From: Fragilariopsis cylindrus CCMP1102
Taxonomy: Eukaryota > Bacillariophyta > Bacillariophyceae > Bacillariales > Bacillariaceae
Reading direction: 5' to 3'
NCBI GenBank assembly: GCA_900095095.1
Contig: FMBT01000323.1
Coordinates: forward strand, 186,001 to 250,000
Length of the DNA stretch: 64,000 nucleotides
Positions 44,946 to 56,530 of this stretch are shown here, piece after piece; the stretch's first letter is position 1, and every line of letters starts with the position of its first letter. The notes beneath the pieces are model-generated. The model was not told the DNA's origin, made no database searches, and saw only the letters and a list, made by a program, of their open reading frames with translations. The translations under genes and the position numbers were made by a program.

Positions 44946-45973
44946 ATGAAAATGAATACATTAGATATGAAATTTAAGAAACGAACAGAAAAGTCTGTAC
45001 GGTTCAACAGTATAACATATACTGCTATTAATACTGATACTGGTACTGATACCTCCCCTTTTATTACAAATAATGAATTGGAATATAATTCATGGTATGA
45101 TAAATCTGAATTAATGCAATTCCGTCAAAGTGCTGTTGATATTGCACTGTTTCAATATAATCGTTCTAATATTGGTGATGATGATACCAATAAATTACCA
45201 AGAGGTATGGAAGGAATGAGTAAACATCGTCGACAGCATAAGAAAATTACACTTAAATGTATACTATTGGCAATACGATGTGGTAAACCACCACACTATG
45301 TTGCTAGTTTAAGTAAGAAATTAGGATCATGGAATACAGAAATTGCTATTAGGGATGCATGTCTTGATTATTTTGAGATATATCAACCGCAACAATTTAT
45401 ACATAACACACTACGATCAATATCATCCAAACCACCATTTATATCATTAGTACCACGTACTACTGCAAATAGTACTAGTACCAATACCGATTCTGCTGCT
45501 GCTGCTGCTGCTGCTGGCAGGTAGTACTTGTGCTGCTACAAGAAGACAACGGTCGTCCTCTTCATCTACTACTATTAATACTGCTGCTACTTCTACTACC
45601 GCATCTACGAAGAAACGAGGACGGTGCATTGGTAATGGACCCATCACTATTGGTGATTCCTACTACTTCTACTTATCATCGTCATCTTCGTCGGCTTCGA
45701 ATCATGATCATCAACATCACATCATCAACATCAACATCAACATCACAACACAACAACATCAACATCATAAGCATCATAAACATCATAAACATTATAAACA
45801 TCATCAGCATCATCAGCATCATCAGCATCATCAGCATCATCAACATCATCAACATAATCATCAACAACAACACCAACTTCAACGTAGTAGTAGTATTGGT
45901 ATAAAAGTGTTTATACAAACAGTACCTACGATCTTCCTCCCTCATAGTTGTAGTAACATACAAAGTATATTGT
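44946..45973 (+). CDS. RVxF/RGxE-family protein, paralogue 2, with His-rich tail
   Basis: ATG 44946. Residues about 15-25 contain TEKSVRFNSITY; then NSWYDKSELMQFRQSAVDIA, LPRGMEGMSKHRRQHKK, and WNTEIAIRDACLDYFEIYQ, in the same order as in the gene at 24243. The first frame ends at 45524 after an Ala run encoded by a GCT repeat. A different frame continues from the repeat (STCAATRRQRSSSS, KKRGRCIGNGP) into a His/Gln-rich tail encoded by a CAT-rich repeat (about 45700-45880), then ends at TGA near 45973. The change happens inside the GCT repeat, where repeat-length error or variation is likely. The RVxF-like motif could dock protein phosphatase 1, by inference only. Family function unknown. Confidence 0.65.
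45700..45880. repeat. CAT-rich trinucleotide repeat (His-coding on plus strand)
   Basis: A degenerate repeat of catcat with cag, aaa, aac or aag as the third codon. In the downstream frame of the gene at 44946 it encodes a His-rich stretch interspersed with Gln, Lys and Asn. Confidence 0.85.
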
Positions 45974-47003
45974 GACTTCAGTACTAATTAATGATAATAA
46001 CGGTAAGAACAATATTTATATAAAAAAATAAAAAATAAATTACGATATACTTACTGGTCCTACAGTAACTTACCCATATATTTCGACTTTCGCTTAGCTA
46101 GAAGAATAAATATTCTGTGGTTTAAACATCATCATACAGTCGTACTTACCTGTAGTATTATCTTCTTGGTATCGGCGTATAGTCCGCAGCAAATATATTC
46201 TCATCACGAACAATGATCTTGCTTCGTTCGTATCTAGCTAACTTTAATTACTGGAATGATTCCTTCCAACAACTGCTTGCACAAGAATCGCCAGCGCGAG
46301 TGTATACACATCGCATATATATAAGTTTTTGTTGCTCCTACACTGTACCTTATATCTTAAAATGAGAAATGAATCTACAGTAGTATTGGAAGAATTACAA
46401 ATATACTTCTGTTTTGCTGCTAAATATCGTGTTACTGAAATTGATTCATATTAGTGCTTATAATACTATCCGCCCTTGCTAGAGGGGGTTTATACGTCAT
46501 TATCAGAGTTATTTGCACCACTGCGGGGGGGGGGCATCAGAAGCATCCAACAACGACTGTTCGCTACAACCAAAAGGGTACAGATGATTCGGATTCTCCG
46601 TAGTATAGTAGTAATCACCGGAAAATATTCGAGGCAAAGTGCTGCTTTTATGTGATCCAAAAAGGCTGGCATGGTATGAGAGTTATAATGGGAGTGCACG
46701 AGAATGCAGCAAAAGAAGGAGCGCCAAAAAGCCACATCTGCGCCTACTACGTATGTATGCTAATAATGTCATGGTATCTTGTATAAGACAAGAACAGTAA
46801 CATTCGTCCTTTGGCTCGCATTATACACATCCAACTCCAGTGGCGGCACGGGTCACACCCAGATAACATTAATACCTGATATGTGATAGACAGAACGTAC
46901 ATTAGCGGACCATCGACAAAATTCATGTCGAAAAAGCTTGACACCACATAGATTCATCTACAGTATAATCGTGCCTGTTATTTTGATAGTCTTGTTCTGG
47001 CAA
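45974..47003. other. Intergenic region between convergent genes
   Basis: No supported gene. A 30-codon frame at 46362-46454 begins MRNESTVVLEELQIYF, but has no further evidence. A 10-base G run occupies 46525-46534. Minus-strand frames at 46490-46947 lack motifs. Confidence 0.4.
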
Positions 47004-47944
47004 TCAGGTTGGGAGGTCACCAACTTCATGGCTGGATACAGCAGAAGCTTCTACTAGATCGTGGGGATTATTAATTGGTTGATTATCATCTCCTTCGATG
47101 TCGTTGTCGTTGTCGTCATTCATATAACGGAGTCGATCCGGCGATGATGATGATGACGAGGAGCAAAAGCAATAATGAAACGGATTGTAATTCGAAGCCA
47201 TCCATAACAGGCAATATAACAAAAATCCTAGAGGTAGGACAGAAATGACCGAATACATGAGTGCCGCTTCCCAATTCTCGTTCCAGTCCAACACATTGTA
47301 CAGTGCCTCATCGTTCGGAAATATTTTGGCGTGAAGGATAGACCAAACTACAAAGGCCAGTTCAAACGGCAATGCTGCACCCATCAGTGCTTCATTCGTA
47401 TTGGGATGCGATTGAGGACCAATCCATCGATCCATACGAGAACAAAATGACTCCATGATTGGTAATGGTGGTGTATCGCAATGTGGTGACACCCGGTTGG
47501 TGCACAAGTACCAATACAAAAGTGTCAGCAATATTTCCACATGAGCCGCAATAGTAAACAAAATCCATGTCAATCGTATCCGCAAACAAACGATGACAGC
47601 CCTACTCGTATTACTTGTAGTGTCATTTGATTCCTCCTCCGTCGTGATGATGGTTGTACATTGTTGTTGTTGTTGTTCTTGTTGCGAAAGGCAAAGAATG
47701 TATTGATTAGACTCAACAAAAAGTATATTGTCGATACCACCACACCCCAGCGGGTCATATGGTACAGATACTCATGAGGAGAATGATATTGGCTATCTAT
47801 GATCCATCCATACAGTAATGTACCGATCGTAAAGGCGCAAAACAAAAGTTTGCAGATGCAATCGAAATGGGTGGTGGAACAAAAACTTTGAGTGACGTCA
47901 ATGATTAGTCTCGTTGGTGTTTCCATCGATGTTTCCGTCGTAGC

Positions 47945-47980
<36 letters not shown>

Positions 47981-48226
47981 GGTGGTGTCGACAATCGAGA
48001 AGCAGCTCTGATGTGGTTGTTGACTACAAGGTGTCAGTTCTTTGCAAAAGCGGATGCCAATATGAGGATGATAATAATGATGTGTTATTGTATTCAACCT
48101 TGTAATATTATTGTTCTTCAGGTTATTATTGTTATTGCTAACGTGATCACTTGAATCAAAAATATCGTCCGTCTCGGCGGCGACGACGACGGCAGCTCCG
48201 GTTCCAGTAATTTGGGTGTCCGTCAT
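47004..48226 (-). CDS. Polytopic membrane protein, possibly Rolling-stone/FAR-17a-like
   Basis: First ATG in frame is at 48226. The Asn/Thr-rich N-terminus (residues about 1-110) is followed by five hydrophobic segments: KLLFCAFTIGTLLYGWIID, GVVVSTIYFLLSLINTFFAF, a pair around LTWILFTIAAHVEILLTLLY, PFELAFVVWSILHAKIF and MYSVISVLPLGFLLYCLLWM. The order (aromatic-rich helix, HMTRWG...YFLLSL, then a helix hairpin with a His) resembles the FAR-17a/AIG1 and Rolling-stone membrane families, whose members include lipid hydrolases; I could not confirm it. The frame changes once near 47605, where the amino-acid sequence continues if one G is restored in gggctg (VGAVIVCLRIR). The C-terminus is acidic and polar. 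Confidence 0.55.
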
Positions 48227-48742
48227 TTCTAGAGTCACAGTTTTTTTTTCTTTATTCTTTTATTTTATGATTTATTTAATTTAATTTTATTTTAATTTTA
48301 TAATTTATTTGTTACTTGTTACTTTGTTACTTTGTTACTTTGTTTACGTTTGAAAATATCACGTTTTTTCTAAAACGTAAAACGGGACGATTGATTCGCA
48401 TCATGCGCGTTGTGTGATGCTGAGATGCGCATACAGTACTACCGATTAAGAACGGCGAAGTACAATGTGGTATCGGCGTAACAAAGATACGAAACGTGAC
48501 ACAACAACAAAACAACTTCAATAGCAGTTCCTCTCTAGTAACTTCACATCAACCCACTCTCTTCTTTTCTTACTTGATAGGCACACAATTTACTCTCTTC
48601 TTCTTTTGTCGTTGAATAGGCATACAGTACAATAAGCAAGCAAGTAAAAGGTGAACTACTACTATCGATACATCCAATCCAGTATTTATCTCTCCCATCT
48701 CATCTCATCTTTTATATACTATCATTAATAACATCGCTCAGG
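48227..48742. other. Divergent intergenic region
   Basis: Sits between the polytopic membrane protein and the NDH2 gene, which point away from each other. It contains a T/A-rich tract with repeats of ttttatttta (48241-48310) and ttactttg (48311-48344). No gene supported. Confidence 0.45.
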
Positions 48743-51142
48743 ATGATGTTTTCATTGGTAACAACAATGACAACTACACTGCGTAGTAGTAGTAGTAGTC
48801 GATTTTTTACGACGACGATGATGACTACTAAAAATAGTAAACGCAGGATGACGATGGCGACGACGATGGCGACTACGACTACGACGATTGCGACTACTCC
48901 TAATACCACTCGTTTGAGCAGTAGAGCAACATCAGTAGTGATACCATCGTTAGTGTCAATGTCGTCATCAATGTTTTCGACAACAACAACAACAACAACA
49001 ACAACTAGTAATAAACCACATAATAGTACTAGTGATAGTAAACCAAGGATTGTGATATTAGGTACCGGGTGGGGTGGGTATACATTAGCAAATCGTCTCG
49101 ACAAGAACAAATTTGATGTCAGAGTGATTAGTCCCGCGAATCATTTTTTATTTACACCATTATTACCAGGAACAGCAGTGGGTACATTAGAATTTCGTGC
49201 TATACAAGAACCAGTACGGACCATACGTGGTTTAGGAGAATACTATCAAGCCAAAGCACGTACTCTGGATACCACTTCTAAGACAATTACTTGTCAAGAT
49301 ATCTTTAAAAAAGAATTATTTGATATACAATATGATTTTTTAATAATTGCTACTGGTAATAAAACAAATACATTTAATATTGAAGGTATTGATTCACATG
49401 AAGGGAAATCTGTATTATTTTTAAAACATTTATATCATGCACGTCAAATACGGAATCGAATATTAGAATGTTTTGAACGAGCGTCGAATCCAAACATATC
49501 TGTTAATGAACGACAACGGTTACTTTCTTTTATTGTTGTGGGTGGTGGACCAACCTCGTGTGAATTTACTACAGAATTATATGATTTTATCCATGAGGAT
49601 GTTAGTAAATGGTATCCAGATTTAAAAGATGAAATTAAATTAACATTAGTTGAAGCAGGATCTGGATTATTAGGTAGTTTTCATCAAAGTTTGAGTGAGT
49701 ATTATTTAAAAAAATTACAGAAACGGAATATAGATGTACGGTTAAAAACGGCGGTGACGGGTGTCTATGACCAACAATTTGATGATATTAAAGACGATAA
49801 AGGAAACAAAAAAGATGAAGGTCGGATGTATACAATTGCTAAATTTAATGATGGTACGTATATTTAAAAAAATACAGTACAGTCGTACAAATGTCACTAC
49901 ATGCATGCATGCATGCATGCATTCGTGTTTTGTCGCTGCCTGTATGCATAAACGATTTGAGTGAGTTTCTTGTTTTATCGTCATCATCATCGTGTTTCTT
50001 TCGGACGACGGATTTTTTTTCACAATTCGACTAACTGTAACGACAGATGGATCCGCTGGGTGGTCGTTCGAGCGAAGACATCGCGGAAAGTGTGCAGTAT
50101 GCGAGTGTGGTGGGAGGATTCGATTGATTCCCCAAAGTCTTTTTCTTGCATCATGACTAATAGAGAAGATGCGTTCCCTTCGTGAACATGTTATGAGCAC
50201 ACTGTTTGTTTCTGTTGTCGTACTGTACCACTCTTGTAATATTGCCACATTTTTCTTCTTCTTCTAATGAATGAACTGTCGCTCATATGCAAAATCACCT
50301 TCTTTCTTCGTTAACCCCCCCCCCCCCCCACACACACACACACACACACGCATTGTATACATAGATACTGAATTACCATTTGGTATGATGGTATGGTCAG
50401 CTGGATTAGCACCAGTAAAATTTGTTAAAGGATCTGGTTTATCATTGGTAAAGGGACGTATTGAAGTTGATGAATATTTACGTGTACCAGACTCAAAGGG
50501 ACGTATATTTGCACTCGGTGATAATGCTATTGTTAATAGTGGTGAACTACCACCCACAGCATCTGTTGCTGAACAGCAAGCATATTATATAAGTGATTGT
50601 TTTAATAATTACTACTATAAATCTATCATTAAAAATGAAAATAATGATGATGAAGATGAAAAAGAATTGCCATTGCCTGGAAATGTTGTACCGGCTTTAT
50701 TACCATACGGTGGATTCCCATTTGAATATATGAACAGTTTATTATGTAAACCAAGTCCAAAATTTATGTATAAAAATCGTGGTGCGATGGCTGGTATGGG
50801 CTTTGGGGGTGGTGTTATGGATTTAACAAATAGTGATTTACCAGTACCAAAAATTACAACATCTGGTTTTGCTGCATTCTTACAGTGGAGATCTGTATAC
50901 TTAACAAAACAATTAAGTTATACAAATATGATTTTAAGTAAGTTTTCACACAAAAGCTCACTGCTCACACTTCACAGTTCACAGTTCAAGTTCGAGTAGA
51001 AGCAGCAGTTATGATTGTCTCGTTTTGTTGCTGTTGTTGTTCAAATTTCCTCATGATCATTTTTTTCTTCTTTCTCTCCTATTCAGTACCTATGTATTGG
51101 TTCAAGCAAATTGTCTTCGGTAGAGATATCAGTCGTTTTTAA
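48743..51142 (+). CDS. Type II (rotenone-insensitive) NADH dehydrogenase, mitochondrial
   Basis: A single-subunit flavoenzyme that oxidises NADH and reduces quinone at the membrane without pumping protons. Residues 1-90 form a Thr/Ser/Arg-rich presequence. The FAD site is [14 protein letters not shown], followed by the conserved [21 protein letters not shown] and YDFLIIATG. The NAD(P)H site is [20 protein letters not shown]. Quinone and C-terminal features are [26 protein letters not shown] and a C-terminal anchor-like region, [15 protein letters not shown] to [14 protein letters not shown]. The introns are 49854-50364 (511 bp, with a 15-base C run and CA repeat) and 50938-51086; both GT-AG and both in frame. 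Total about 579 residues, fully open. No EF-hand insertion is visible, only a short charged loop ([10 protein letters not shown]) at about 360. Confidence 0.92.
49854..50364 (+). other. Intron 1 of the NDH2 gene with C15 + (CA)n tract
   Basis: Donor G|gtacgt and acceptor catag|ATACT give [17 protein letters not shown]. It contains a gcatgcat palindromic run (49900-49922) and a run of 15 C joined to a CA run (50315-50349). Confidence 0.85.
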
Positions 51143-52015
51143 ACATTCATAGGAGAACAAAACATACGCTGTGGAATATCAGCATAGTTCATCTATAATA
51201 TATATATCACATTATATCATCTATATCATATCGAAGTAGGTTTTTAGTCTATAAAGTAACTAAGCTAAGAACCTTAAATAACTAAGCTGTGACAGGCAGG
51301 ATGTCCAGTGTAGGAACTACATAGGTAAACTTCATGTAGATTTAAACTTCGTAAGCTTATTGGATTTAGATTCTCTCATAGATTACTGTACACGATACAG
51401 TACGAGTACAGGAGCATCCGGTAATGCAATTTCATTGGTTGAAAACTTTTTTTGCGCGCACGCTAATCAATTCGGGACGCATTCTCCCTATTTTGTATTT
51501 GTCCCTCGCTCCCCGAAATGTTTATTTCGCGTTTATGTGTTTGAAAGGGGGGTAAATAATATCTGTTACGACTTTTTATTTGCACGATCAATTCAGAACG
51601 TTTATCCCCCTTTTTTATATTGTCCCTCCTCCAAAACATTTATTCGTATAGATAGAGGTATTTATTATTTATCCATCAGTTAATGATCAGTTATTGTATT
51701 ACAGAGGAGAAGTGTGGTCAAAGGAAGCCAAATTGGTAAACCATTGTGATACATACGATCCATATAATTCAGCAAGGTATTCATCCGTTACGTCTTTATT
51801 CCCACCGACACCAGTGTCACGAATTTTAGCGAAATCTTGCTGTTCTCATCAGGCATATTGCACAGGGTTTATTTTGTTATAAAAATATATTGCAGATGAA
51901 AGAGTTTTTGGGTTAGTTGAGGTCGAATGAATGAATCGCGCTGAAACCTAAAACGCATTAGAAAAACTCAGATCAATTATGGTACCGCACACACCGCGTT
52001 GATCCAGGTAAATTT
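51143..52015. other. Intergenic region between convergent genes
   Basis: No supported gene. An imperfect two-copy repeat of about 120-130 bp is visible at 51449-51650 (units around atcaattcgggacg and atcaattcagaacg). The first 100 bases are AT-rich, as expected for the NDH2 3' end. Confidence 0.45.
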
Positions 52016-54604
52016 TCATAAACGTACCTCTGCAATGTAAGTGATTTCAATAAACTCGTCATCGATATTGTCATCATTGTGACAATTATTGTTATTATCA
52101 ATCATTTTCAATAACCAACCAGATGGTAGTACACGATTCTTTGCATCTGATTTGTCGTGAATGACACTTCGTGATGCCAATACACCACTTGTTACTTTAT
52201 TATTGTTGTTATTTCTATTATTACTATTTGAAACCGAATTATCATCCTTAACATACGCTCCAACACGTAGAAGACAAAACTTTGTTTGTGCATTTGGTGT
52301 TTGCATCTTATATTCTACAATATCCCAATCCGGTTTCAGTGCTGGAGAACCACCACGTTTCGTTTTTTCGTCATCGTCAACTTCGTCATTTTCATCATCA
52401 TCATTCCTATTATCTTCTAATAGTGTTATACTCATACAAGCCGGATCCCATTGTAGACGTTTATCACGAAGTGTAGTATATACAGCCTCAAGAAATGATG
52501 CTGATGCTGATAATGAGGAGGAGGAGGAGCTTTTCTCGCTCTTGCTCTCGTCGACGATGTCGTTCTTATTCTGACATGATCTTTTTCGTGAAATTACAGT
52601 CTTACCACGCAATAAAACAGTATCAACATTACCGGGTGTCCATTCAATAACATGATCATGATCATGACCAAGCGATCCTTCTAAATCAACGACCTTCCAA
52701 ACTCTGCCTTCTTCTTGATAGTACGAAGCATCGCCATTGGCATCGTCATCATCAGCAGAAGAAGAAGAATTTGCATTTGTGCTTTCATATTCATCACAAA
52801 GTCTTAATACTGATAATATTGTTAATATTGGCGCCTGTATTTTCAGACAAGACGAATCCCATTGAAGTGATTCACCTAAACCAGCTAATAAATGTCGACG
52901 GGCCAATAATGACTTACGACGTTGATATGCCATATTCCTTTCAATACGATTATGTATACTATCATTTGAATATAAATGTTTATGTGTATTTAGTAATTTT
53001 GCAAATGGTGCAATACTTGATGATAACTTCTTGTTCTTCTTTTTCTTCTTCTTATCCTCATCGTCAACATAGGATAATGAACCAGAAACATAAAAATGTC
53101 CAATATTCATTAATGTTTCATCATGATCATCGTATACATCATCTGCTCCGTTATTATTACTTTGACCATGAATCATAGGTGTTATATTACGTTTACCAAC
53201 TTTTATTTCAAATTCTGCAGAACGACCTTGTTCAAAAATTGCTGTTATACGTGGACGAAAGAATACATGATCAGATACCTGTTTCAGTAGATAGATGAGA
53301 GTAGAAAAGGAACCATTTATTTTTCAGAAGCAAAGAAGAAAAACGCATTTATTTGTGAGTGGTAAGTCGAGTTGAGTCCGAGTCGAGGTCTGCCCACATT
53401 TAAAAAAAAGTAAAAACTTACCTCAGCACCAGTTGGAAAATCAACTCTATGTATAGCTGTAATATGAAATTTATTTGTTGATAAACAAGTTGCTTTCACA
53501 CAACCAGCAATAACACTGTTATACCATATATTGTTTATTGTGTATACAACAATAGTAACACCACCATAGCAGCAATATAAAGATTAGTTTTAGCTACAGT
53601 GTTAAAGCAAATACACTATACAATTGAATGACACTCACTCAACAAATAGCATGCAACAATTACCGATTGATTAACGGTAACGGTAAACGTACGTACCTTT
53701 TACACATCCATCCCATAACAACACCACCAAATAAATGTTTCATATGATTTTGATTGGATGGTAATACCACCTCACTCATTTCAAATATATCTGTTGGTGT
53801 GTTGGACTGACAGTTACTAGTACTAGTACTAGTACTATTAAATGTTTTTACTAATTGTTGTTCTGATTTAATTAATTCTTTCCGAAAATAGGCTAATGTT
53901 CTTTCCCATTTTAATTTACATATAAATATTTGTTGTTGTTTTTGTTGTTCTATAGTAGAAGATGACGATGAAACAGTAACAACGTTTCCATTTTTTTCTT
54001 CATTTTCTTCCAATGGTGGTACATAACGTTTTTCACCATTTGGTCCACGTGTTGTTACATACGTAAAAAATGCTTCACACACACGACGTGTTGTTTTTGT
54101 TTGTACAAAAGATGACGGACTACCATTGCTATCACTACTGTCCTCACTGTCACTACTGTCCTCACTGTCACTGTCACTATTACTATGTGCAATAATTAAA
54201 ACAGATATCTCTAATGAGGTACGTCCCACACTCACAGGACTGGCTTGTAATTCTAATAAATCACCAACAATTGGATAATTTTCAATAACAACATCCCCCA
54301 TGGAGGCTGTGACACAATTTACTTTACAATGTTTTCCAGCGGAGGCACAACTACCAATATCCATTAATAATAATAATGGACGTAAATCGGATACAATCAT
54401 TCTATTCCTATTCCTAGTATTTGATGATTTTGAATTTGATAATTTTGAATTCGAATTCGAATTATTCTTTTGTTTTTGATACGATCCTGTCCAATTGGAT
54501 GCTGTCACGATTTCAAACATTTGCACTAAAGCACGTCCACGTGGAGACGTCGACGTCGACGATGGCGATGGCGACGATGGAGAATAAGCATCACCATTAT
54601 TCAT
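52016..54604 (-). CDS. Acyl-CoA thioesterase with two hotdog domains and a START-like domain (ACOT11/12-type)
   Basis: Predicted to hydrolyse acyl-CoA to free fatty acid and CoA. ATG 54604 is the first Met; the frame is open further upstream without ATG. Hotdog 1: MDIGSCASAGKHC, NCVTASMGDVVIENYPIVGD, VGRTSLEISVLI (about 54365-54190). Hotdog 2: VVLPSNQNHMKHLFGGVVMGWM, then across introns 53516-53696 and 53279-53421: SVIAGCVKATCLSTN, VDFPTGAEVSDHVFF and FEQGRSAEFEIKVG. The C-terminal third has W-D-x-C repeats (LQWDSSCLKI, LQWDPACMSI), WDIVEYKMQ, LASRSVIHD, NRVLPSGWLL and ITYIAEV, which fit a START lipid-binding domain. The stop is at 52016, but the last codons EVRL lie over a strong donor (GAG|gtacgt), so a further 3' exon is possible. 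About 754 residues, frame intact. Vertebrate ACOT11/12 share this architecture. Confidence 0.8.
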
Positions 54605-55598
54605 ATCTTTTTTTTTTTTTTTTTTTTGGATATTATTGGCTTCTAATTTCAACTGATTCTGTCGTACATTAAGTTCAGTAAGTACAGTCAGACGGTCCTA
54701 CGATTTGCATATGATTGAGTCTATCACTCTCTCTCTTGCTCACTCACTCTTTCTCACTCAATCTTTCTCTCTCTCAACAATGTTCATATGCAAACGCGAA
54801 ACTGTTTTATTTTTTTATTCACGAAAGCGTGAGTGAGTCGAGTACCGTCTTGTCGTTAAGGTACAGTAGTGCGTATGAGGATGGGAAGTCAGATTTTTCT
54901 GGTGGTGCAATTTGGAATTGGCTCCTTGTTGTCATATACATGTAAGTGCTCTAGTATTAACACTAGCGCGATGAAAGATCCACAAGCGAGTCGCCTTTTT
55001 ATATCTTTTACATACCTTGTACTGTACATCGCTCGGATGGTGGAGATTTTTTTTCTTTTTTTCCAATAATTCAAGTCCTGGGATTTCCCGGGACTCAAAA
55101 CGACCTCGTGGAACTTCGAGCACTAGAGTCAGCGTTGCTTTAAAGGTAGGACCAGGTCGAGATCATCAGATCCAAAATTGTATTATAAATAATATACGCC
55201 CCTGTTCTATCACATAAATAAATAAAGCTTATTTTTCCTTTCGTTTCATTTTTCTTGGATTTATAATAAAAACTTTATTTTAATTTGTGTTTTGTACACG
55301 AACGAAGAAGCTACGACGCTTGTAGCTAATGTACAGTACAGTAATAGTTTTTGATTACTGCATAAAAGGCTTTCATAAATGGTACAGTAGATGGCAATGT
55401 CCTCCTTTCAAAATATTGATTTTAAGTTATTTATTATTGTTGTGTCTCCTCGAGTAGAACAGTAGAAGAAACCATCATATATTGGTTCACTATGTCCTAT
55501 TATATAAATGTTAAAAATTAAATGACGGAATCTCTATTAATGTTAGCTCTTAGCCAAAACACAAGATACGAGCTTATGTAAAAGTCAATAAATAAAAA
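54605..55598. other. Intergenic region, divergent promoters
   Basis: Starts with an 18-base T run (54609-54626), followed by CT/CACT-type simple repeats (54725-54775). No gene supported; a 66-codon frame around 55017 lacks motifs. Confidence 0.4.
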
Positions 55599-56298
55599 AT
55601 GAGAGCGTATATTTGTGAGCGTCTTGTTTCGTTGAAGGCGTGTAATTTTTTTTTATTGATAGTAAATGCACAATACGATGTACAATTAGTACATCAGAAA
55701 ATAATTTCAACAGCACACAAAACGAGAGAGAGAAGACTAAACACAATTAATTGGCGTAACGATATAAGAAGATTAAGGAATAGAATACACATCATAAAAA
55801 ATTTCAACAGCATACAAAACCATAAAAAAGAATACACGCAGCAAATCGCAATAACAGTACCAGAATATCAAAGATCGAAAACGATGCCAGACTATACTTT
55901 AGAAGAAATTAGAAATGGAAAGCCTTAATTTATGGTCCAAATATTGGCTGTGGTAATAAAGTAGATGGGTGGTATGTGAATATTATATTGGTCATTTGCT
56001 CACTGATTCCACACAATTATTCGAGGGATCGTTTTCGTTGGTAGAAGATTCTCACAGTACAATACCTTTTCTTCTTCTTCTTCTTCTTCTTCTTCTAAAG
56101 GGCATCCGTAGGAAACGAAACATTGACACCACGTAAAAAAATCGCTCGAAATCTAAAAGTGGTAGCATTCCTTCTAAGCAATCATCATCAAGTCCATCAC
56201 TCTATGCTGAATGGTTGGGTGGATCACCATGTGGTGCGAATCGAAGTTATCGTACAAAGGGAGCGAAAGATGCAATCGGAAAACCAAGTTTGTATTAA
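55599..56298 (+). CDS. Unknown protein, frame-broken
   Basis: I do not recognise the family. ATG 55599 opens a 109-codon frame with a basic helical part (TINWRNDIRRLRNRIHIIKN) and ending with TMPDYTLEEIRNGKP. In the next frame the text continues as LIYGPNIGCGNKVDG, then VVCEYYIGHLLTDSTQLFEG and SFSLVEDSHSTIPF, then a Ser run encoded by a TTC/TCT repeat (56070-56095), and finally GNETLTPRKK, SLYAEWLGGSPCGANRSYRT and GKPSLY before TAA at 56298. At least four changes of frame are needed; three of them are at aaaaaaa, gggca or ccttaa, again like single missing bases. Coding character (good amino-acid composition, no stops within each piece) supports a real gene rather than noise. No membrane segment apart from a weak one near residue 20. 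Confidence 0.45.
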
Positions 56299-56530
56299 AC
56301 TATTTTGAAAGAGGAAGGCAGAAGGAGAAAAAAGAAGGATGCACAAATCAAGACAGGCAGAAAATAACGTGTCGAGAATCCATTGAAGTTGCATAATGGT
56401 GGTTAGTTGGAAAGAGAGGAAATGACATCCGTCGTCCGTGTCGGATTAGATTGTGTATGTAATCTTTTGCATAATAATTAGAAAAGAAAAAAACACTTTG
56501 TACCACAAAATGAGTTTCTACTATTTTATT

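Noticed and set aside
46490-46947. Minus-strand frames with hydrophobic stretches
   Set aside because: Short, without start context or motif; one overlaps a 10-base G run.
55850-55930. Possible cytochrome b5 start (PDYTLEEI)
   Set aside because: The continuation lacks the HPGG heme motif and other b5 landmarks, so the resemblance is only to a few residues.
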